Counted from the stretch's first letter, positions 25,947 through 35,961 are shown. The stretch is DNA of 64,000 nt from Cytobacillus gottheilii (GCF_900166665.1 NZ_LT800494.1:1628730-1692729), one strand, 5' to 3'. Numbers and translations are program-made. Notes: generated by a model not told the origin, from the letters alone.

Positions 25947-27106
25947 GAAATTATTATGCCGACTTGCATATTCACATCGGAAGAACCTATACAGGGAAGC
26001 CGGTCAAAATTACAGGCTCAAAATCGCTGACCTTTTCAAATATTATTGATCATGCCCGTGATGAAAAAGGGTTACATATGATCGGTATTATTGATTGTCA
26101 TTCACCGGAAGTGATTCAAGAGATGGAGATGCTGATTGCTGCTGGGGAGATGGCTGAAACAAAAGAAGGCGGATTAGATTATGGTGATTTAACGATTATT
26201 CCTGGCTCTGAGATCGAAATTTATGATGAAAACTGTAAAGGCCCTATTCATGTTCTATGTTATTTTCCTGGAATAATGGAAATGAAGAGTTTTTCGCATT
26301 GGTTATCACAGCATTTAAAGAATATTACACTCAGCTCCCAGCGAATTTATGCTGACGGAAAAGTACTGCAGCAAAAAGTAAAGGACCTTGGTGGCTTATT
26401 TGTGCCAGCCCATGTGTTTACCCCTTTTAAAAGCCTGTTTGGAAAAGGAGTTCACAAAAGCTTAACAGAAGTATTTGATCCGAATTTAATAGATGGAATT
26501 GAATTGGGTTTGAGTTCAAATACGCAAATGGCAGACCAAATAGAAGAACTGCATCGTTACTCTTTTTTAACGAATTCTGATGCTCATTCATTAAGTAAAA
26601 TTGCACGCGAGTATCAAACCCTTTATCTGCAGCATCCATCGTTTCAAGAATTGAAAAAGGCTCTCCATAGGGAGGAAGGGCGGAAAATTGCCGCTAATTA
26701 CGGCTTGGATCCATTACTTGGAAAGTATCATGAAACCGTATGTGCTTCCTGTTCAACACGGTGGCAAAGCGCACAGGATACTTGTTCGAATTGCGGACAC
26801 CATGCATTTGTAAAAGGTGTGGCCGAGCGGATCCTAGAACTGAAAACAGCCGAAGCGGGTATAGCAGACAGACCACCATATATTCATCAGATCCCGCTTG
26901 AGTTTGTACCAGGCTTGGGGCCGAAAATGCTTGAAAAACTTTTAAATCATTTCGGAACAGAAATGAATGTGCTGCATCATGTTTCAGAGGAGCAGCTGGG
27001 ACAAGTCATCCCGGAAAAAATAGCAAATCTGATCGCAAAGGCACGGATTGGAAAGCTGTCGCTTGCTGCAGGCGGCGGCGGAAAATACGGGAAAATCTCA
27101 GAATGA
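25943..27106 (+). CDS. Endonuclease Q family protein (deaminated-DNA repair)
   Basis: 387 aa. The N-terminal PHP metal domain begins DLHIHIG (Asp7, His9, His11) with more ligands in IDCHSPE, PGSEIE, PAHVFT and NSDAHS. Next come a zinc finger of four Cys (CASC..CSNC) and a helix-hairpin-helix FVPGLGPKMLEKLL. This order is that of EndoQ, which nicks DNA 5' of uracil, hypoxanthine, xanthine or abasic sites; it is known from archaea and some Bacillus species. It overlaps nudF by 4 bp and ends at a strong terminator. B. subtilis 168 lacks it as far as I recall. Confidence 0.88.
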   Translation: MRNYYADLHIHIGRTYTGKPVKITGSKSLTFSNIIDHARDEKGLHMIGIIDCHSPEVIQEMEMLIAAGEMAETKEGGLDYGDLTIIPGSEIEIYDENCKGPIHVLCYFPGIMEMKSFSHWLSQHLKNITLSSQRIYADGKVLQQKVKDLGGLFVPAHVFTPFKSLFGKGVHKSLTEVFDPNLIDGIELGLSSNTQMADQIEELHRYSFLTNSDAHSLSKIAREYQTLYLQHPSFQELKKALHREEGRKIAANYGLDPLLGKYHETVCASCSTRWQSAQDTCSNCGHHAFVKGVAERILELKTAEAGIADRPPYIHQIPLEFVPGLGPKMLEKLLNHFGTEMNVLHHVSEEQLGQVIPEKIANLIAKARIGKLSLAAGGGGKYGKISE

Positions 27107-27141
27107 AAATTCCGGCGCGGAGAGCAGCCGGAATTTTTTTG
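27107..27141 (+). terminator. Terminator of nudF-endoQ
   Basis: A perfect 10-bp stem AAATTCCGGC / GCCGGAATTT (27107-27116 with 27127-27136) followed by T tract. Confidence 0.9.
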
Positions 27142-27184
27142 TTTTATTCATGTAAACTATTATTCCTCGCAACCTCGCAGTCTT

Positions 27185-27748
27185 CTACTCTTTTACCTTC
27201 GCAAACACACATGTATTACGCAATTGTGTCCCATCTGCACTCAGCGAATCCTTGCGGAGAATGCCTTCAAGCTTAAAGCCGAGCCGTTCAGGAATCTTCC
27301 TGCTGGCTATGTTAAGTGTGTCGCAGCGAATTTCCACTCGATTCGCGTTAAGCTCCTCAAACGCAAAAGCGGTGAGTCCTTTTACAGCTTCAGTCAAATA
27401 ACCTCTCTTTGTCCAGCGCGTATCGCACCAATAGCCAATTTCAAATTTCCTCACTTCCCATGATATGCGGTGTAATCCTATTGAACCAATGAATGTTTGA
27501 TCTTCTTTTCTAAAAATATGGAGCCTAATATCCTCTTTCCTAATAAATTGAGCATAAGATTTGCGTATATTTTCCTCTGTTTCTTCAAGCGTTTGCTGTT
27601 TTTGAGCGAATGGAAACCAAGGTTTGAACTCCTCTAATGAATGCTGAATAGCTTCATAGGTTACTTGCCCATCTCCAGGCAGACACGGACGAATCAGCAG
27701 CCGTTCAGTTTCAATTTTTTCCGGAAAATCAAATAATATTGGATTCAT
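27185..27748 (-). CDS. GNAT N-acetyltransferase, RimJ/RimL-like
   Basis: 187 aa. It begins with the RimJ-type substrate region (TERLLIRPCLPGDG) and has the acetyl-CoA loop region in RWTKRGYLTEAVKGLTAFAFEELNANRVE, with NIASRKIPERLGFKLEG at the C-terminus. It acetylates protein N-termini or small amines; the target is unknown. ATG behind GGGAGGGAT. A single gene between endoQ and spoIIM on the opposite strand. Confidence 0.88.
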   Translation of the reverse strand: MNPILFDFPEKIETERLLIRPCLPGDGQVTYEAIQHSLEEFKPWFPFAQKQQTLEETEENIRKSYAQFIRKEDIRLHIFRKEDQTFIGSIGLHRISWEVRKFEIGYWCDTRWTKRGYLTEAVKGLTAFAFEELNANRVEIRCDTLNIASRKIPERLGFKLEGILRKDSLSADGTQLRNTCVFAKVKE

Positions 27749-27894
27749 GGAGTATCCCTCCCAAGTAAATTGATAATATTATAGGCGCAATTCGGCTGAT
27801 CTTCAATAACTTTCTGGAAATTAAATGAAATAGTTCTGACTCCATTTGGACAGGCATACAATGGAGTAACTGAATATGTACAGGAGGATTAGCA

Positions 27895-28536
27895 ATGAAG
27901 AAAAAAATGTACCAGAACGTCGCCGCAACCCATTTTCGTGAGCATTCCTCGATCTATTTATTTGTGATTGTCTTGTTTTTTATGGGCGTTATTTTTGGAG
28001 CTATTGTTGTGAATAGCTTAAGCTTTACTCAAAAGGAAGATTTATTTTATTACTTATCGCAATTTTTCGGGCAAGTATCAACCGAAGAAGTTGCTTCTTC
28101 TAATGATTTGTTTAAACAAAGCTTGCTTCATAATGCTAAATATATAGGACTGATTTGGCTTTTAGGCATTTCGATTATCGGCTTGCCTGTTATTCTAATT
28201 ATGTTATTTATAAAAGGAATGGTTGTAGGCTTTACTGTTGGATTTCTAGTTAATCAGATGGCATGGGATGGGTTCCTCTTGTCGTTTGTTTCCATCCTGC
28301 CGCAAAACTTAGTCATTATTCCGGTGTTCATTATTGCTGCCACACTTGCCGTTGCCTTTTCGTTAAAGATGATCAAAAAGCAATTTATGAAAAGGATGGG
28401 CGACCCTATGCTTCCTTTATTCGGACGTTATGTCGCAGCGTTTGCCATCGCTTTAATCTTCATAGCAGCTGCAGCTGGCGTTGAAGCATTTATATCACCG
28501 CCATTAATGAAATCCGTTATACAGTCGATCCAATAA
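27895..28536 (+). CDS. spoIIM: Stage II sporulation protein M
   Basis: 213 aa, integral membrane protein with about five helices. It is the partner of SpoIIP and SpoIID in the engulfment machine (DMP complex) that lets the mother cell engulf the forespore. The N-terminal HFREHSSIYLFVIVLFFMGVIFGA is typical. ATG behind AGGAGGATTAGC. CATACAAT at 27855-27862 fits a sigma-E -10 box, but no good -35 is seen. Placed before fur, as in B. subtilis. Confidence 0.94.
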   Translation: MKKKMYQNVAATHFREHSSIYLFVIVLFFMGVIFGAIVVNSLSFTQKEDLFYYLSQFFGQVSTEEVASSNDLFKQSLLHNAKYIGLIWLLGISIIGLPVILIMLFIKGMVVGFTVGFLVNQMAWDGFLLSFVSILPQNLVIIPVFIIAATLAVAFSLKMIKKQFMKRMGDPMLPLFGRYVAAFAIALIFIAAAAGVEAFISPPLMKSVIQSIQ

Positions 28537-28550
28537 AATAATGGAAGGTG

Positions 28551-28586
28551 AAAACCAAGGTACGATCGTAATCTTGGTTTTTTCCT
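28551..28586 (+). terminator. Terminator of spoIIM
   Basis: AAAACCAAG (28551-28559) pairs with CTTGGTTTT (28573-28581), followed by T run. Confidence 0.8.
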
Positions 28587-28649
28587 TATCAGTGCCTAAG
28601 GGAAGCTCTGACCTGCTGGTCGATCATTCTCATTTTGTTCACACATATT

Positions 28650-28664
28650 ACATAATAATCATTC
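28650..28664. promoter_or_regulatory. PerR/Fur-type box upstream of fur
   Basis: ACATAAT-A-ATCATTC keeps the 7-1-7 layout and 9 of 14 positions of the PerR box TTATAATNATTATAA. It ends 27 bp before the -35 of fur. In B. subtilis fur is under PerR control. The match is only moderate. Confidence 0.4.
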
Positions 28665-28691
28665 TAAAAAGTTATTTGTAATTATTTTATT

Positions 28692-28719
28692 TTGACACGA
28701 TGTGGTGATCTGTTATAAT
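28692..28719 (+). promoter_or_regulatory. Sigma-A promoter of fur
   Basis: TTGACA at 28692-28697 and TATAAT at 28714-28719 with a 16-bp spacer. Confidence 0.88.
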
Positions 28720-28752
28720 GAGAATGTTAGCGGCAAGGGAGGGACTTTCGGT

Positions 28753-29223
28753 ATGGAAAGCAGAATTGATAGAATAAAAAAACAGTTGCATTCATCCAGC
28801 TACAAGCTTACTCCGCAGCGTGAGGCTACTGTAAGTGTACTGCTGGAACATGAAGAGGATCATTTAAGCGCGGAAGATGTCTACCTCCTTGTAAAAGAGA
28901 AGTCGCCTGAAATTGGTTTAGCAACTGTATATAGAACACTTGAATTACTAACAGAATTAAAAATAGTGGACAAAATTAATTTTGGTGATGGCGTATCCAG
29001 ATATGATCTACGTCAAGAAGGCGCTGCGCATTTCCATCACCATTTAGTATGTATAGAATGTGGTGCGGTCGATGAAATTCAAGAGGACCTTCTTGAAGAT
29101 GTAGAAGAAGTGGTCGAGAGACGCTGGAACTTTAAAATTAAAGATCATCGTTTAACCTTCCATGGAATTTGCTACCGATGCCAGGATAAAGACAACGAGG
29201 AAGAAACGAAAACTGAAGAGTAA
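28753..29223 (+). CDS. fur: Ferric uptake regulator
   Basis: 156 aa from ATG 28753, behind AAGGGAGGGAC; an open stretch upstream overlaps the promoter and is not coding. N-terminal winged helix (YKLTPQREATVSVLLEH, ATVYRTLELL), metal-sensing block HFHHHLVCIECG and a second CYRC pair, so the structural zinc site CxxC-CxxC is complete. It represses iron uptake genes when Fe(II) is present. It is followed by yqzK and xerD as in B. subtilis. Fur rather than PerR or Zur is decided by this position. Confidence 0.94.
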   Translation: MESRIDRIKKQLHSSSYKLTPQREATVSVLLEHEEDHLSAEDVYLLVKEKSPEIGLATVYRTLELLTELKIVDKINFGDGVSRYDLRQEGAAHFHHHLVCIECGAVDEIQEDLLEDVEEVVERRWNFKIKDHRLTFHGICYRCQDKDNEEETKTEE

Positions 29224-29229
29224 CACTTT

Positions 29230-29261
29230 AACCTTTTCTTATTAAAAGAAAGGGTTTTTTT
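29230..29261 (+). terminator. Terminator of fur
   Basis: An 11-bp stem with one G-U pair (29230-29240 with 29246-29256) followed by T run. Confidence 0.85.
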
Positions 29262-29419
29262 GTGTCTTTCATCACCGAATTATCTGATCTCACTCTCCAA
29301 ATTTATAGGAACTGAGACTAACCGTTTAAATATCCAAACGGAATTTTCATCTTAGGTATATTTCTTGTCCAATTTGGCATATCTTTTACTAATATGCAAC
29401 AGGCTTGGAGGATTTATAT

Positions 29420-29647
29420 ATGAGATCGGGAATGAAAATGATTTTTCAGACAACAAAAGTATTTGTGCTGTTTACAGGCTGCACAATTCTTTTCTATTAC
29501 GGAATTATGTGGTTAAATGAAGAATATCAGGACTATCATCGCTATGATGAGCCCGATGGAGCGGCTGTCAAAGTCTCATCAAGCGGGGAGGAGCATGACA
29601 GCAATTTCTTGGATAGGTTATTTCTTTTCTATCTAAATGGGGAGTAA
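29420..29647 (+). CDS. yqzK: YqzK family protein (DUF4227)
   Basis: 75 aa from ATG 29420, behind TTGGAGGA. One membrane helix ([21 protein letters not shown]), then an acidic tail ending LFLFYLNGE. The place between fur and xerD and the size fit the DUF4227 family. Its end lies within 8 bp of the xerD start, so the two are probably co-transcribed. Function unknown. Confidence 0.82.
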   Translation: MRSGMKMIFQTTKVFVLFTGCTILFYYGIMWLNEEYQDYHRYDEPDGAAVKVSSSGEEHDSNFLDRLFLFYLNGE

Positions 29648-29654
29648 TGAAAGA

Positions 29655-30548
29655 ATGGAAGATCAGTTAAAGGACTTTGTGCACTATTTGGTAGTGGAGA
29701 AGGGGCTTGCACAAAATACGATTGTATCATATGAAAGAGACTTAAAGTTTTATATTCGCTTTTTAAGAGAAGACGAGAAAGCGGCATCTTGGCATGATGT
29801 GCAGCGTGCGCAAATTATTCAGTTTTTAGGATCTCTGAAAAAAGAAGGGAAATCGTCTAAAACATTAGCGAGACATATCGCCTCGATTCGCGCATTTCAT
29901 CAATTTTTATTGCGTGAGCGAGTTGCAGAGCATGATCCGTCCGTTCATATTGAATCGCCGCAGCAGGAAAAATCATTGCCGAAGGTGTTAAATATGGCAG
30001 ATGTAGAAACACTATTGGATTCGCCAAAATCAAACAATCATTATGGATTGCGGGATAAAGCCATGCTTGAACTTTTATATGCAACTGGAATCCGTGTCAG
30101 TGAATTAATTGGGCTAAATCAGGAAGATGTTCATTTAACAATGGGATTTGTCAGATGCATCGGAAAAGGAAATAAAGAGAGGATTATTCCGCTTGGGCGC
30201 ACAGCGGCTAAAGCACTTGATGATTACCTCCAAAAGGGAAGACCCGTGTTTGTATCCAAAAAACACCGAGATGATGCCTTATTTTTAAATCACCATGGCA
30301 AGAGGCTGTCAAGGCAGGGATTCTGGAAGATCCTAAAAGGATTGGCACGAGAGGCAGGAATTCAAAAAGACTTGACGCCGCACACGCTCCGGCATTCGTT
30401 TGCAACCCATCTTTTAGAAAATGGAGCGGATCTTAGAGCTGTTCAGGAAATGCTTGGGCATGCAGATATATCAACAACGCAAATCTATACACATGTAACC
30501 AAAACCAGATTGAAGGATGTCTATAGCCAGTTTCATCCGAGAGCTTAA
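29655..30548 (+). CDS. xerD: Tyrosine recombinase XerD
   Basis: 297 aa from ATG 29655, 9 bp after GGGGAG; the ATG at 29637 has no site. N-terminal SAM-like core-binding domain, then the catalytic domain with Arg147 (TGIRVSE), His243 and Arg246 (HTLRHSF), His269 (LGHADIS) and the nucleophile Tyr278 (IYTHV). With its partner it resolves chromosome dimers at dif. The position after fur and yqzK matches B. subtilis (ripX). Confidence 0.95.
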   Translation: MEDQLKDFVHYLVVEKGLAQNTIVSYERDLKFYIRFLREDEKAASWHDVQRAQIIQFLGSLKKEGKSSKTLARHIASIRAFHQFLLRERVAEHDPSVHIESPQQEKSLPKVLNMADVETLLDSPKSNNHYGLRDKAMLELLYATGIRVSELIGLNQEDVHLTMGFVRCIGKGNKERIIPLGRTAAKALDDYLQKGRPVFVSKKHRDDALFLNHHGKRLSRQGFWKILKGLAREAGIQKDLTPHTLRHSFATHLLENGADLRAVQEMLGHADISTTQIYTHVTKTRLKDVYSQFHPRA

Positions 30549-30563
30549 TAAATTTTTTACAAT

Positions 30564-30590
30564 GCTGCCTGGAAAAATAGGCAGCTTTTT
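30564..30590 (+). terminator. Terminator of xerD
   Basis: GCTGCCT (30564-30570) pairs with AGGCAGC (30579-30585), followed by T5. Confidence 0.8.
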
Positions 30591-30591
30591 C

Positions 30592-30619
30592 TTGTTTTTT
30601 TATGATTATTCGTTACAAT
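30592..30619 (+). promoter_or_regulatory. Possible sigma-A promoter of the deoB operon
   Basis: TTGTTT at 30592-30597, 16 bp, then TACAAT at 30614-30619. A ~200-nt leader would follow before deoB. Confidence 0.45.
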
Positions 30620-30827
30620 AGAGATGTCAGACTTCTGACGTATGAATATGTGTATTCAAAGTTGATAAGGGTAATATAAGATTAAGATATTTTTTGCACT
30701 TTAAGAAATTAGCAGCACTGCTGCACCAGTTACTTTACAATAGGGTGCAACTAAGCGACTGGCTTTTAAGGCGTTATTTAAATAGGATGTTTTTGTAAGG
30801 GGATTCAATTTTAAAGGAGGAACATTT

Positions 30828-32012
30828 ATGACAAATCATACATATAAAAGAATTTTCCTGGTTGTAATGGATTCAGTTGGCATTGGCGAAGCACCTGATG
30901 CAGAAAGGTTTGGCGATAAAGGCTCAGATACATTAGGTCATATTGCTGAAAAGATGGACGGCTTAAATATGCCAAACATGGGGAAATTAGGATTGAGCAA
31001 TATCCGTAATATCAAGGGGATTGAAAAAGCAGAAAAACCGCTCGCTTTTTATACGAAAATGCAAGAAGCATCGAATGGAAAAGATACGATGACAGGGCAC
31101 TGGGAAATCATGGGCTTGAATATTCAAACCCCTTTCAAAGTGTTTCCAGACGGCTTTCCGCCTGAGCTTATTGATGAACTCGAAGACCGAACTGGCAGAA
31201 AAGTAATTGGCAACAAACCGGCTAGCGGAACAGAAATATTGGACGAACTTGGCGAAGAACATATGAAAACGGGTGCACTTATTGTCTATACTTCAGCAGA
31301 TTCTGTCCTGCAAATTGCTGCGCATGAAGAAATCATACCTATTGAGGAACAATACAATATCTGTGAAATCGCAAGAGAATTAACATTAGATGAAAAATAT
31401 ATGGTTGGACGTGTGATTGCACGCCCATTTATCGGTGAGCCAGGTGCATTTAAGCGAACGTCTAACCGTCATGATTATGCACTAAAGCCATTTGACCGAA
31501 CAGTTATGAATGAGCTAAAAGACGGTGGATATGATGTCATTGCCATTGGAAAAATCTCAGATATTTATGATGGCGAAGGTGTTACAGAATCATTAAGAAC
31601 CGTTTCCAACATGGATGGAATGGATAAACTTGTTCAAACATTGGACATGGATTTTACGGGCCTAAGCTTCTTGAATCTAGTTGATTTTGATGCATTATTT
31701 GGACATAGAAGAGATCCAATTGGCTATGGAGAAGCTTTAGAGGAATATGATGCTCGTTTAGATGAAGTATTTGCTAAGTTAAAAGAAGATGATCTTCTTA
31801 TTGTGACAGCTGATCATGGAAATGATCCAGTACATCCCGGCACAGATCATACGAGAGAATATGTGCCATTGCTTGTATACTCAAAAGGAATGACAGCGGG
31901 AAAAGAACTGGAGATCAGAGAAACATTTGCTGATATCGGTGCGACTGTTGCGGAAAATTTCAATGTGAAACTTCCGGCATTCGGGAAAAGTTTTCTGCAG
32001 GAATTAAAGTAA
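30828..32012 (+). CDS. deoB: Phosphopentomutase
   Basis: It interconverts (deoxy)ribose 1-phosphate and 5-phosphate, linking nucleoside breakdown to the pentose phosphates. 394 aa, alkaline-phosphatase superfamily; metal ligands and the phospho-Thr region in [27 protein letters not shown], and [18 protein letters not shown] behind AAAGGAGGAAC. First gene of a three-gene salvage run with pupG and pdp. B. subtilis calls it drm. Confidence 0.96.
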   Translation: MTNHTYKRIFLVVMDSVGIGEAPDAERFGDKGSDTLGHIAEKMDGLNMPNMGKLGLSNIRNIKGIEKAEKPLAFYTKMQEASNGKDTMTGHWEIMGLNIQTPFKVFPDGFPPELIDELEDRTGRKVIGNKPASGTEILDELGEEHMKTGALIVYTSADSVLQIAAHEEIIPIEEQYNICEIARELTLDEKYMVGRVIARPFIGEPGAFKRTSNRHDYALKPFDRTVMNELKDGGYDVIAIGKISDIYDGEGVTESLRTVSNMDGMDKLVQTLDMDFTGLSFLNLVDFDALFGHRRDPIGYGEALEEYDARLDEVFAKLKEDDLLIVTADHGNDPVHPGTDHTREYVPLLVYSKGMTAGKELEIRETFADIGATVAENFNVKLPAFGKSFLQELK

Positions 32013-32090
32013 AGCCCGAATGAATAGAGAGACTACCAAATATTGGAGGGGGAAGAATCCTCTGCAAAACAATGAGAAGGAGATTAAATC

Positions 32091-32909
32091 ATGGATGTAA
32101 ACAAAATTGTAAACGCAGCTTCATTTTTAAAAGGAAAATACTCAAAGGCACCTAAAATAGGACTAATTTTAGGCTCTGGCTTAGGGGTATTGGCAAACGA
32201 AATTTCTGAACCAGTAAAAATTCCTTATAACGAAATTCCGGATTTTCCTGTGTCGACGGTTGAAGGTCATGCCGGACAGCTTGTATTTGGCGATTTAAAT
32301 GGTGTGGATGTTGTTGCTATGCAAGGGCGCTTCCACTATTATGAAGGCTACTCTTTTGAAAAAGTTACTTTTCCTGTACGCGTGATGAAGGAGCTTGGGG
32401 TTGAAATTCTCATCGTTACAAATGCAGCTGGTGGCGTAAACGAATCCTTTACACCAGGCGATTTAATGCTGATTTCAGATCATATTAATAATATGGGAAG
32501 TAACCCGCTGATCGGACCAAATGATTCGAAGCTTGGCGTCAGGTTCCCTGATATGTCAGAAGCATATGCAAAAGATCTTCGTAAAGCAGCAAAAGAGATT
32601 GCACAGCAGCTGAATATAGATATAAAAGAAGGAGTTTACGTCGGCAATACTGGCCCTACATATGAAACGCCTGCAGAGGTTAGAATGCTACGTGTATTAG
32701 GCGGAGATGCAGTAGGTATGTCAACAGTGCCAGAGGTTATTGTTGCTCGCCATGCAGGATTAAAGGTACTCGGCATTTCCTGCATCAGCAACATGGCTGC
32801 AGGGATCTTAGATCAGCCGCTTAACCATGAAGAAGTAATTGAAACAACAGAAAAAGTGAAAAAAGATTTCCTTCAATATGTAAAAGCTTTAGTTAAGAAT
32901 ATGGCGTAA
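32091..32909 (+). CDS. pupG: Purine-nucleoside phosphorylase
   Basis: It splits guanosine and inosine (and deoxy forms) with phosphate. 272 aa, the trimeric type: [14 protein letters not shown] binds phosphate, GRFHYYEGY and TNAAGGVNE follow, and [15 protein letters not shown] holds the purine-site residues. ATG behind AAGGAGATT. It lies 78 bp after deoB and 65 bp before pdp, same strand. Confidence 0.95.
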   Translation: MDVNKIVNAASFLKGKYSKAPKIGLILGSGLGVLANEISEPVKIPYNEIPDFPVSTVEGHAGQLVFGDLNGVDVVAMQGRFHYYEGYSFEKVTFPVRVMKELGVEILIVTNAAGGVNESFTPGDLMLISDHINNMGSNPLIGPNDSKLGVRFPDMSEAYAKDLRKAAKEIAQQLNIDIKEGVYVGNTGPTYETPAEVRMLRVLGGDAVGMSTVPEVIVARHAGLKVLGISCISNMAAGILDQPLNHEEVIETTEKVKKDFLQYVKALVKNMA

Positions 32910-32974
32910 GCAAAGCAGCTTAAGCAGCGCTATAGACAGAACTTGCAGAGAGAATAGAAGGGCGGATTCACACT

Positions 32975-34279
32975 ATGAGAATGGTTGACATAATTGAAAA
33001 AAAGCGTGACGGGATTGAATTAACAAAAGAAGAAATTCAATTCTTTGTAAATGGGTATACCGATGGATCAATTCCTGACTATCAAGTGAGTGCTTTAACA
33101 ATGGCGATTTTCTTCAAAGGAATGACAGAAAACGAACGTGCTGACTTAACAATGGCTATGGTTGAATCAGGGGATCAAATTGACCTCAAAAAAATTGAAG
33201 GCATTAAAGTAGATAAGCACTCAACGGGCGGTGTTGGTGATACAACGACACTTGTTTTAGGACCGCTTGTAGCGGCAGTTGGGGTGCCTGTTGCCAAAAT
33301 GTCCGGACGCGGATTAGGCCATACAGGCGGCACCATTGATAAATTGGAAGCTGTTGAAGGCTTCCATGTGGAAATTGAAAATGAAGAATTTATAAAGTTA
33401 GTAAATGAAAATAAAATTGCTGTAATTGGCCAAAGTGGAAACTTAACACCAGCAGATAAAAAGCTGTATGCATTACGCGACGTTACGGCTACTGTTGATA
33501 GCATACCGCTCATTGCCAGCAGCATTATGAGCAAAAAAATTGCGGCTGGAGCAGATGCAATTGTTCTTGATGTGAAAACGGGCGCTGGTGCCTTTATGAA
33601 AACGTTAGAGGATTCTAAAGAATTAGCGAGCGCAATGGTCCGCATTGGAAACAATGTTGGTCGAAATACAATGGCTGTCATTTCAGACATGAGCCAGCCT
33701 CTTGGTTTTGCCATCGGAAATGCGCTTGAAGTGAAAGAAGCGATTGATACGCTTAAAGGAGAAGGTCCGGAAGATTTAACAGAGCTATGCTTAACACTAG
33801 GCAGCCATATGGTTGTATTGGCGAAAAAAGCTGAAACTGTAGAGGAAGCACGTGAAAAGCTGCAGCAGGTGATAAATGACGGCAGTGCACTTGAAACCTT
33901 TAAAACATTCTTAAGCTCTCAAGGCGGAGATTCGACTGTTGTGGATCAGCCAGAGAAATTGCCTCAAGCAAAATATCAATTTGAACTTGAAGCAAAAGAG
34001 GATGGCTATGTATCAGAAATAGTGGCTGATGAAATTGGAACAGCTGCCATGCTTCTAGGAGCAGGGCGTGCAACAAAAGAATCAACCATCGATCTTGCTG
34101 TTGGATTAATGCTACGCAAAAAAATAGGTGATGAAGTGAAAAAAGGTGATTCACTCGTAACCATCTATAGCAATTTTGAAGATGTCAGCGAAGTAAAAGA
34201 AAAATTATATGCCAATATCCTGCTGACGAGCGAAAAAGTAAGTGCTCCTGTGTTAATACATGGTGAAATAACGAATTAA
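32975..34279 (+). CDS. pdp: Pyrimidine-nucleoside phosphorylase
   Basis: It splits uridine, thymidine and deoxyuridine with phosphate. 434 aa, full length for the family. The phosphate/nucleoside signature [34 protein letters not shown] and a C-terminal PYNP domain are present. ATG 32975 stands 8 bp after GAAGGGCGGA. Last gene of the deoB-pupG-pdp group, closed by a terminator. Confidence 0.96.
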   Translation: MRMVDIIEKKRDGIELTKEEIQFFVNGYTDGSIPDYQVSALTMAIFFKGMTENERADLTMAMVESGDQIDLKKIEGIKVDKHSTGGVGDTTTLVLGPLVAAVGVPVAKMSGRGLGHTGGTIDKLEAVEGFHVEIENEEFIKLVNENKIAVIGQSGNLTPADKKLYALRDVTATVDSIPLIASSIMSKKIAAGADAIVLDVKTGAGAFMKTLEDSKELASAMVRIGNNVGRNTMAVISDMSQPLGFAIGNALEVKEAIDTLKGEGPEDLTELCLTLGSHMVVLAKKAETVEEAREKLQQVINDGSALETFKTFLSSQGGDSTVVDQPEKLPQAKYQFELEAKEDGYVSEIVADEIGTAAMLLGAGRATKESTIDLAVGLMLRKKIGDEVKKGDSLVTIYSNFEDVSEVKEKLYANILLTSEKVSAPVLIHGEITN

Positions 34280-34303
34280 AAAGTAAATTAATATATACGA
34301 AAG

Positions 34304-34334
34304 AGCTGCCGGGATATATGGCAGCTTTTTTTAA
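34304..34334 (+). terminator. Terminator of deoB-pupG-pdp
   Basis: AGCTGCC (34304-34310) pairs with GGCAGCT (34320-34326), followed by T7. Confidence 0.85.
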
Positions 34335-34458
34335 TTAATTATATCTTCAATACTTTTGAAACTGGCTGCTGGGGAAAGTGGACAGGTCTTGAAGCCCTTT
34401 TTACAGGGGATATATGGTAATTTAAGCGTGTTTCAGAGCTAAACACGACCGTTAAATC

Positions 34459-34611
34459 CTATATTTGGAAATCAGAGTCGTGATTCTGCACTACACCAGT
34501 AGACACTGCACTTATAGTCTTTGCCCCTACCCCTAAAGCCTCAAAACACAGCTGCTCTGCCACTAACTTAGTCTCTTTTTCCCCTTTATAGCCTCTGTCT
34601 TTTCCTATCAA
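34459..34611 (-). CDS. Doubtful small reading frame in a strand-biased gap
   Basis: The 474-bp gap between pdp and dacF is strongly pyrimidine-rich on the plus strand from about 34490 to 34660. On the minus strand a 50-codon frame from TTG 34611 reads IGKDRGYKGEKETK at its start and STGVVQNHDSDFQI at its end. Its ribosome binding site is weak (AGGA 10 bp upstream). An ATG 10 bp further upstream is in another frame, so this could also be a broken small gene. I do not recognise it. Confidence 0.22.
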   Translation of the reverse strand: MIGKDRGYKGEKETKLVAEQLCFEALGVGAKTISAVSTGVVQNHDSDFQI

Positions 34612-34661
34612 GGTTTCTCATTCCTGTTCTTCCTCCTAATGAACATTTTCTTCTCTAAATG

Positions 34662-34689
34662 GTATAGATTTTTATTTTATGGAAATGAT
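34662..34689 (+). promoter_or_regulatory. Sigma-F/sigma-G promoter of dacF
   Basis: GTATA at 34662-34666, 14 bp, then GGAAATGAT at 34681-34689 fits the forespore pattern GYATA / GGNRANANT. dacF is forespore-expressed in B. subtilis. Confidence 0.7.
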
Positions 34690-34753
34690 GGTAGCTATAA
34701 AACGAAACGACCATCAGTCTATTCTGGTGTCATAATTTGGAGGGGTTTATAGG

Positions 34754-35920
34754 ATGAAAAAAATTGTCTCGTTACTGATGCTTTCTTTTTTTATGTTCAC
34801 AAGCTTCTTACCTGCAGCTTCTGCAGAAGAGAAAAAAGCAGAATTGGCTGAAGGAGTAAAATCAGCGATCTTAATAGAGAGAGATACAGGAACGGTTTTA
34901 TATGAAAATAATAGTAAAGAACAGCTGCCGCCAGCCAGCATGACAAAAGTAATGACGATGCTTCTCATAATGGAAGCCATCGATGAGGGAAAGCTTACCT
35001 GGGATGAGAAAATTCGGACTAGTGAATATGCTGCTTCCATGGGAGGTTCACAAATTTTCCTTGAGCCTGGTGAAGAAATGACGACAAAGGAAATGCTTCA
35101 GGGCATCGCGATTGGTTCTGGTAATGATGCCTCTGTAGCAATGGCAGAACGTCTTGCCGGTTCAGAGGATGAATTTGTTGAAATGATGAACAGCAAAGCT
35201 AAGGAGCTTGGTCTAAAGGATACCTTCTTTAAAAATCCAACAGGCTTGCCGGAAGAAGGGCATTACAGTACAGCACATGATATGTCACTCATGGCAAAAG
35301 AACTGCTGAAATATGAAGATATAACGAGTTTTACGGGAACTTATGAATCCTACTTGCGTGAAGGAACGGATAAGAAGTTCTGGTTAGTTAATACCAATAA
35401 ACTTGTTCGTTTTTACCCCGGTGTTGATGGACTGAAAACAGGGTTTACCAACGAAGCAAAATATTGTTTAACGGCAACAGCAGAAATAGATGGAATGCGT
35501 GTCATTGCGGTTGTATTTGGTGCTCCAACATCTAAGGACCGCAACGCACAAGTTACGAAAATGTTGGATTATGCTTTTAGTCAATATAAAACACACTCAG
35601 TGTTTGAAAGAGAACATACGCTAGGAAAAGTTAAGGTTAGCAAAGGCGAGCAAAAATTTGTTGATGCAGTGACGAGTGAGCCTATTTCTCTGTTAACGAA
35701 AAAGGGAGAAAATATTGATAATGTTAAGCAAAAGATTGTGCTGTCGGAGGATGTTAAGGCTCCTGTGAAAAAAGGAGATGAAGTCGGCAAGATCACTTTT
35801 GAGAAGGATGGCAAAACGATTGTAGAAAGCAAGCTTGTTGCCAAAGAGGATAATTCGGATGCAAGCTGGTGGACACTATTTAAACGTTCGATGGGCATGT
35901 TTACAAAATCAGGTGAATGA
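34754..35920 (+). CDS. dacF: Forespore D-alanyl-D-alanine carboxypeptidase
   Basis: 388 aa, penicillin-binding protein of the low-molecular-weight type. Signal peptide to about residue 24 (AASA cut). Catalytic motifs: Ser62-X-X-Lys65 (ASMTK), Ser122-Gly-Asn (SGN), Lys228-Thr-Gly (KTG), followed by a C-terminal beta domain and a probable amphipathic membrane-binding tail. It removes the terminal D-Ala of stem peptides and tunes cortex cross-linking with DacB. It stands just before spoIIA, as in B. subtilis. Confidence 0.95.
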   Translation: MKKIVSLLMLSFFMFTSFLPAASAEEKKAELAEGVKSAILIERDTGTVLYENNSKEQLPPASMTKVMTMLLIMEAIDEGKLTWDEKIRTSEYAASMGGSQIFLEPGEEMTTKEMLQGIAIGSGNDASVAMAERLAGSEDEFVEMMNSKAKELGLKDTFFKNPTGLPEEGHYSTAHDMSLMAKELLKYEDITSFTGTYESYLREGTDKKFWLVNTNKLVRFYPGVDGLKTGFTNEAKYCLTATAEIDGMRVIAVVFGAPTSKDRNAQVTKMLDYAFSQYKTHSVFEREHTLGKVKVSKGEQKFVDAVTSEPISLLTKKGENIDNVKQKIVLSEDVKAPVKKGDEVGKITFEKDGKTIVESKLVAKEDNSDASWWTLFKRSMGMFTKSGE

Positions 35921-35930
35921 AGGCAGAAGA

Positions 35931-35937
35931 TGTCGAA
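35931..35937 (+). promoter_or_regulatory. Spo0A box 1 upstream of spoIIAA
   Basis: TGTCGAA, a perfect match to the 0A box TGNCGAA, 55 bp before the sigma-H-like -35. Confidence 0.7.
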
Positions 35938-35961
35938 GGGACTATTCATGACTACTAATTT

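Noticed and set aside
27827..27862. Complete sigma-E promoter for spoIIM
   Set aside because: CATACAAT is a good -10, but no -35 of the sigma-E type lies 13-15 bp upstream, so only the -10 is mentioned in the gene entry.
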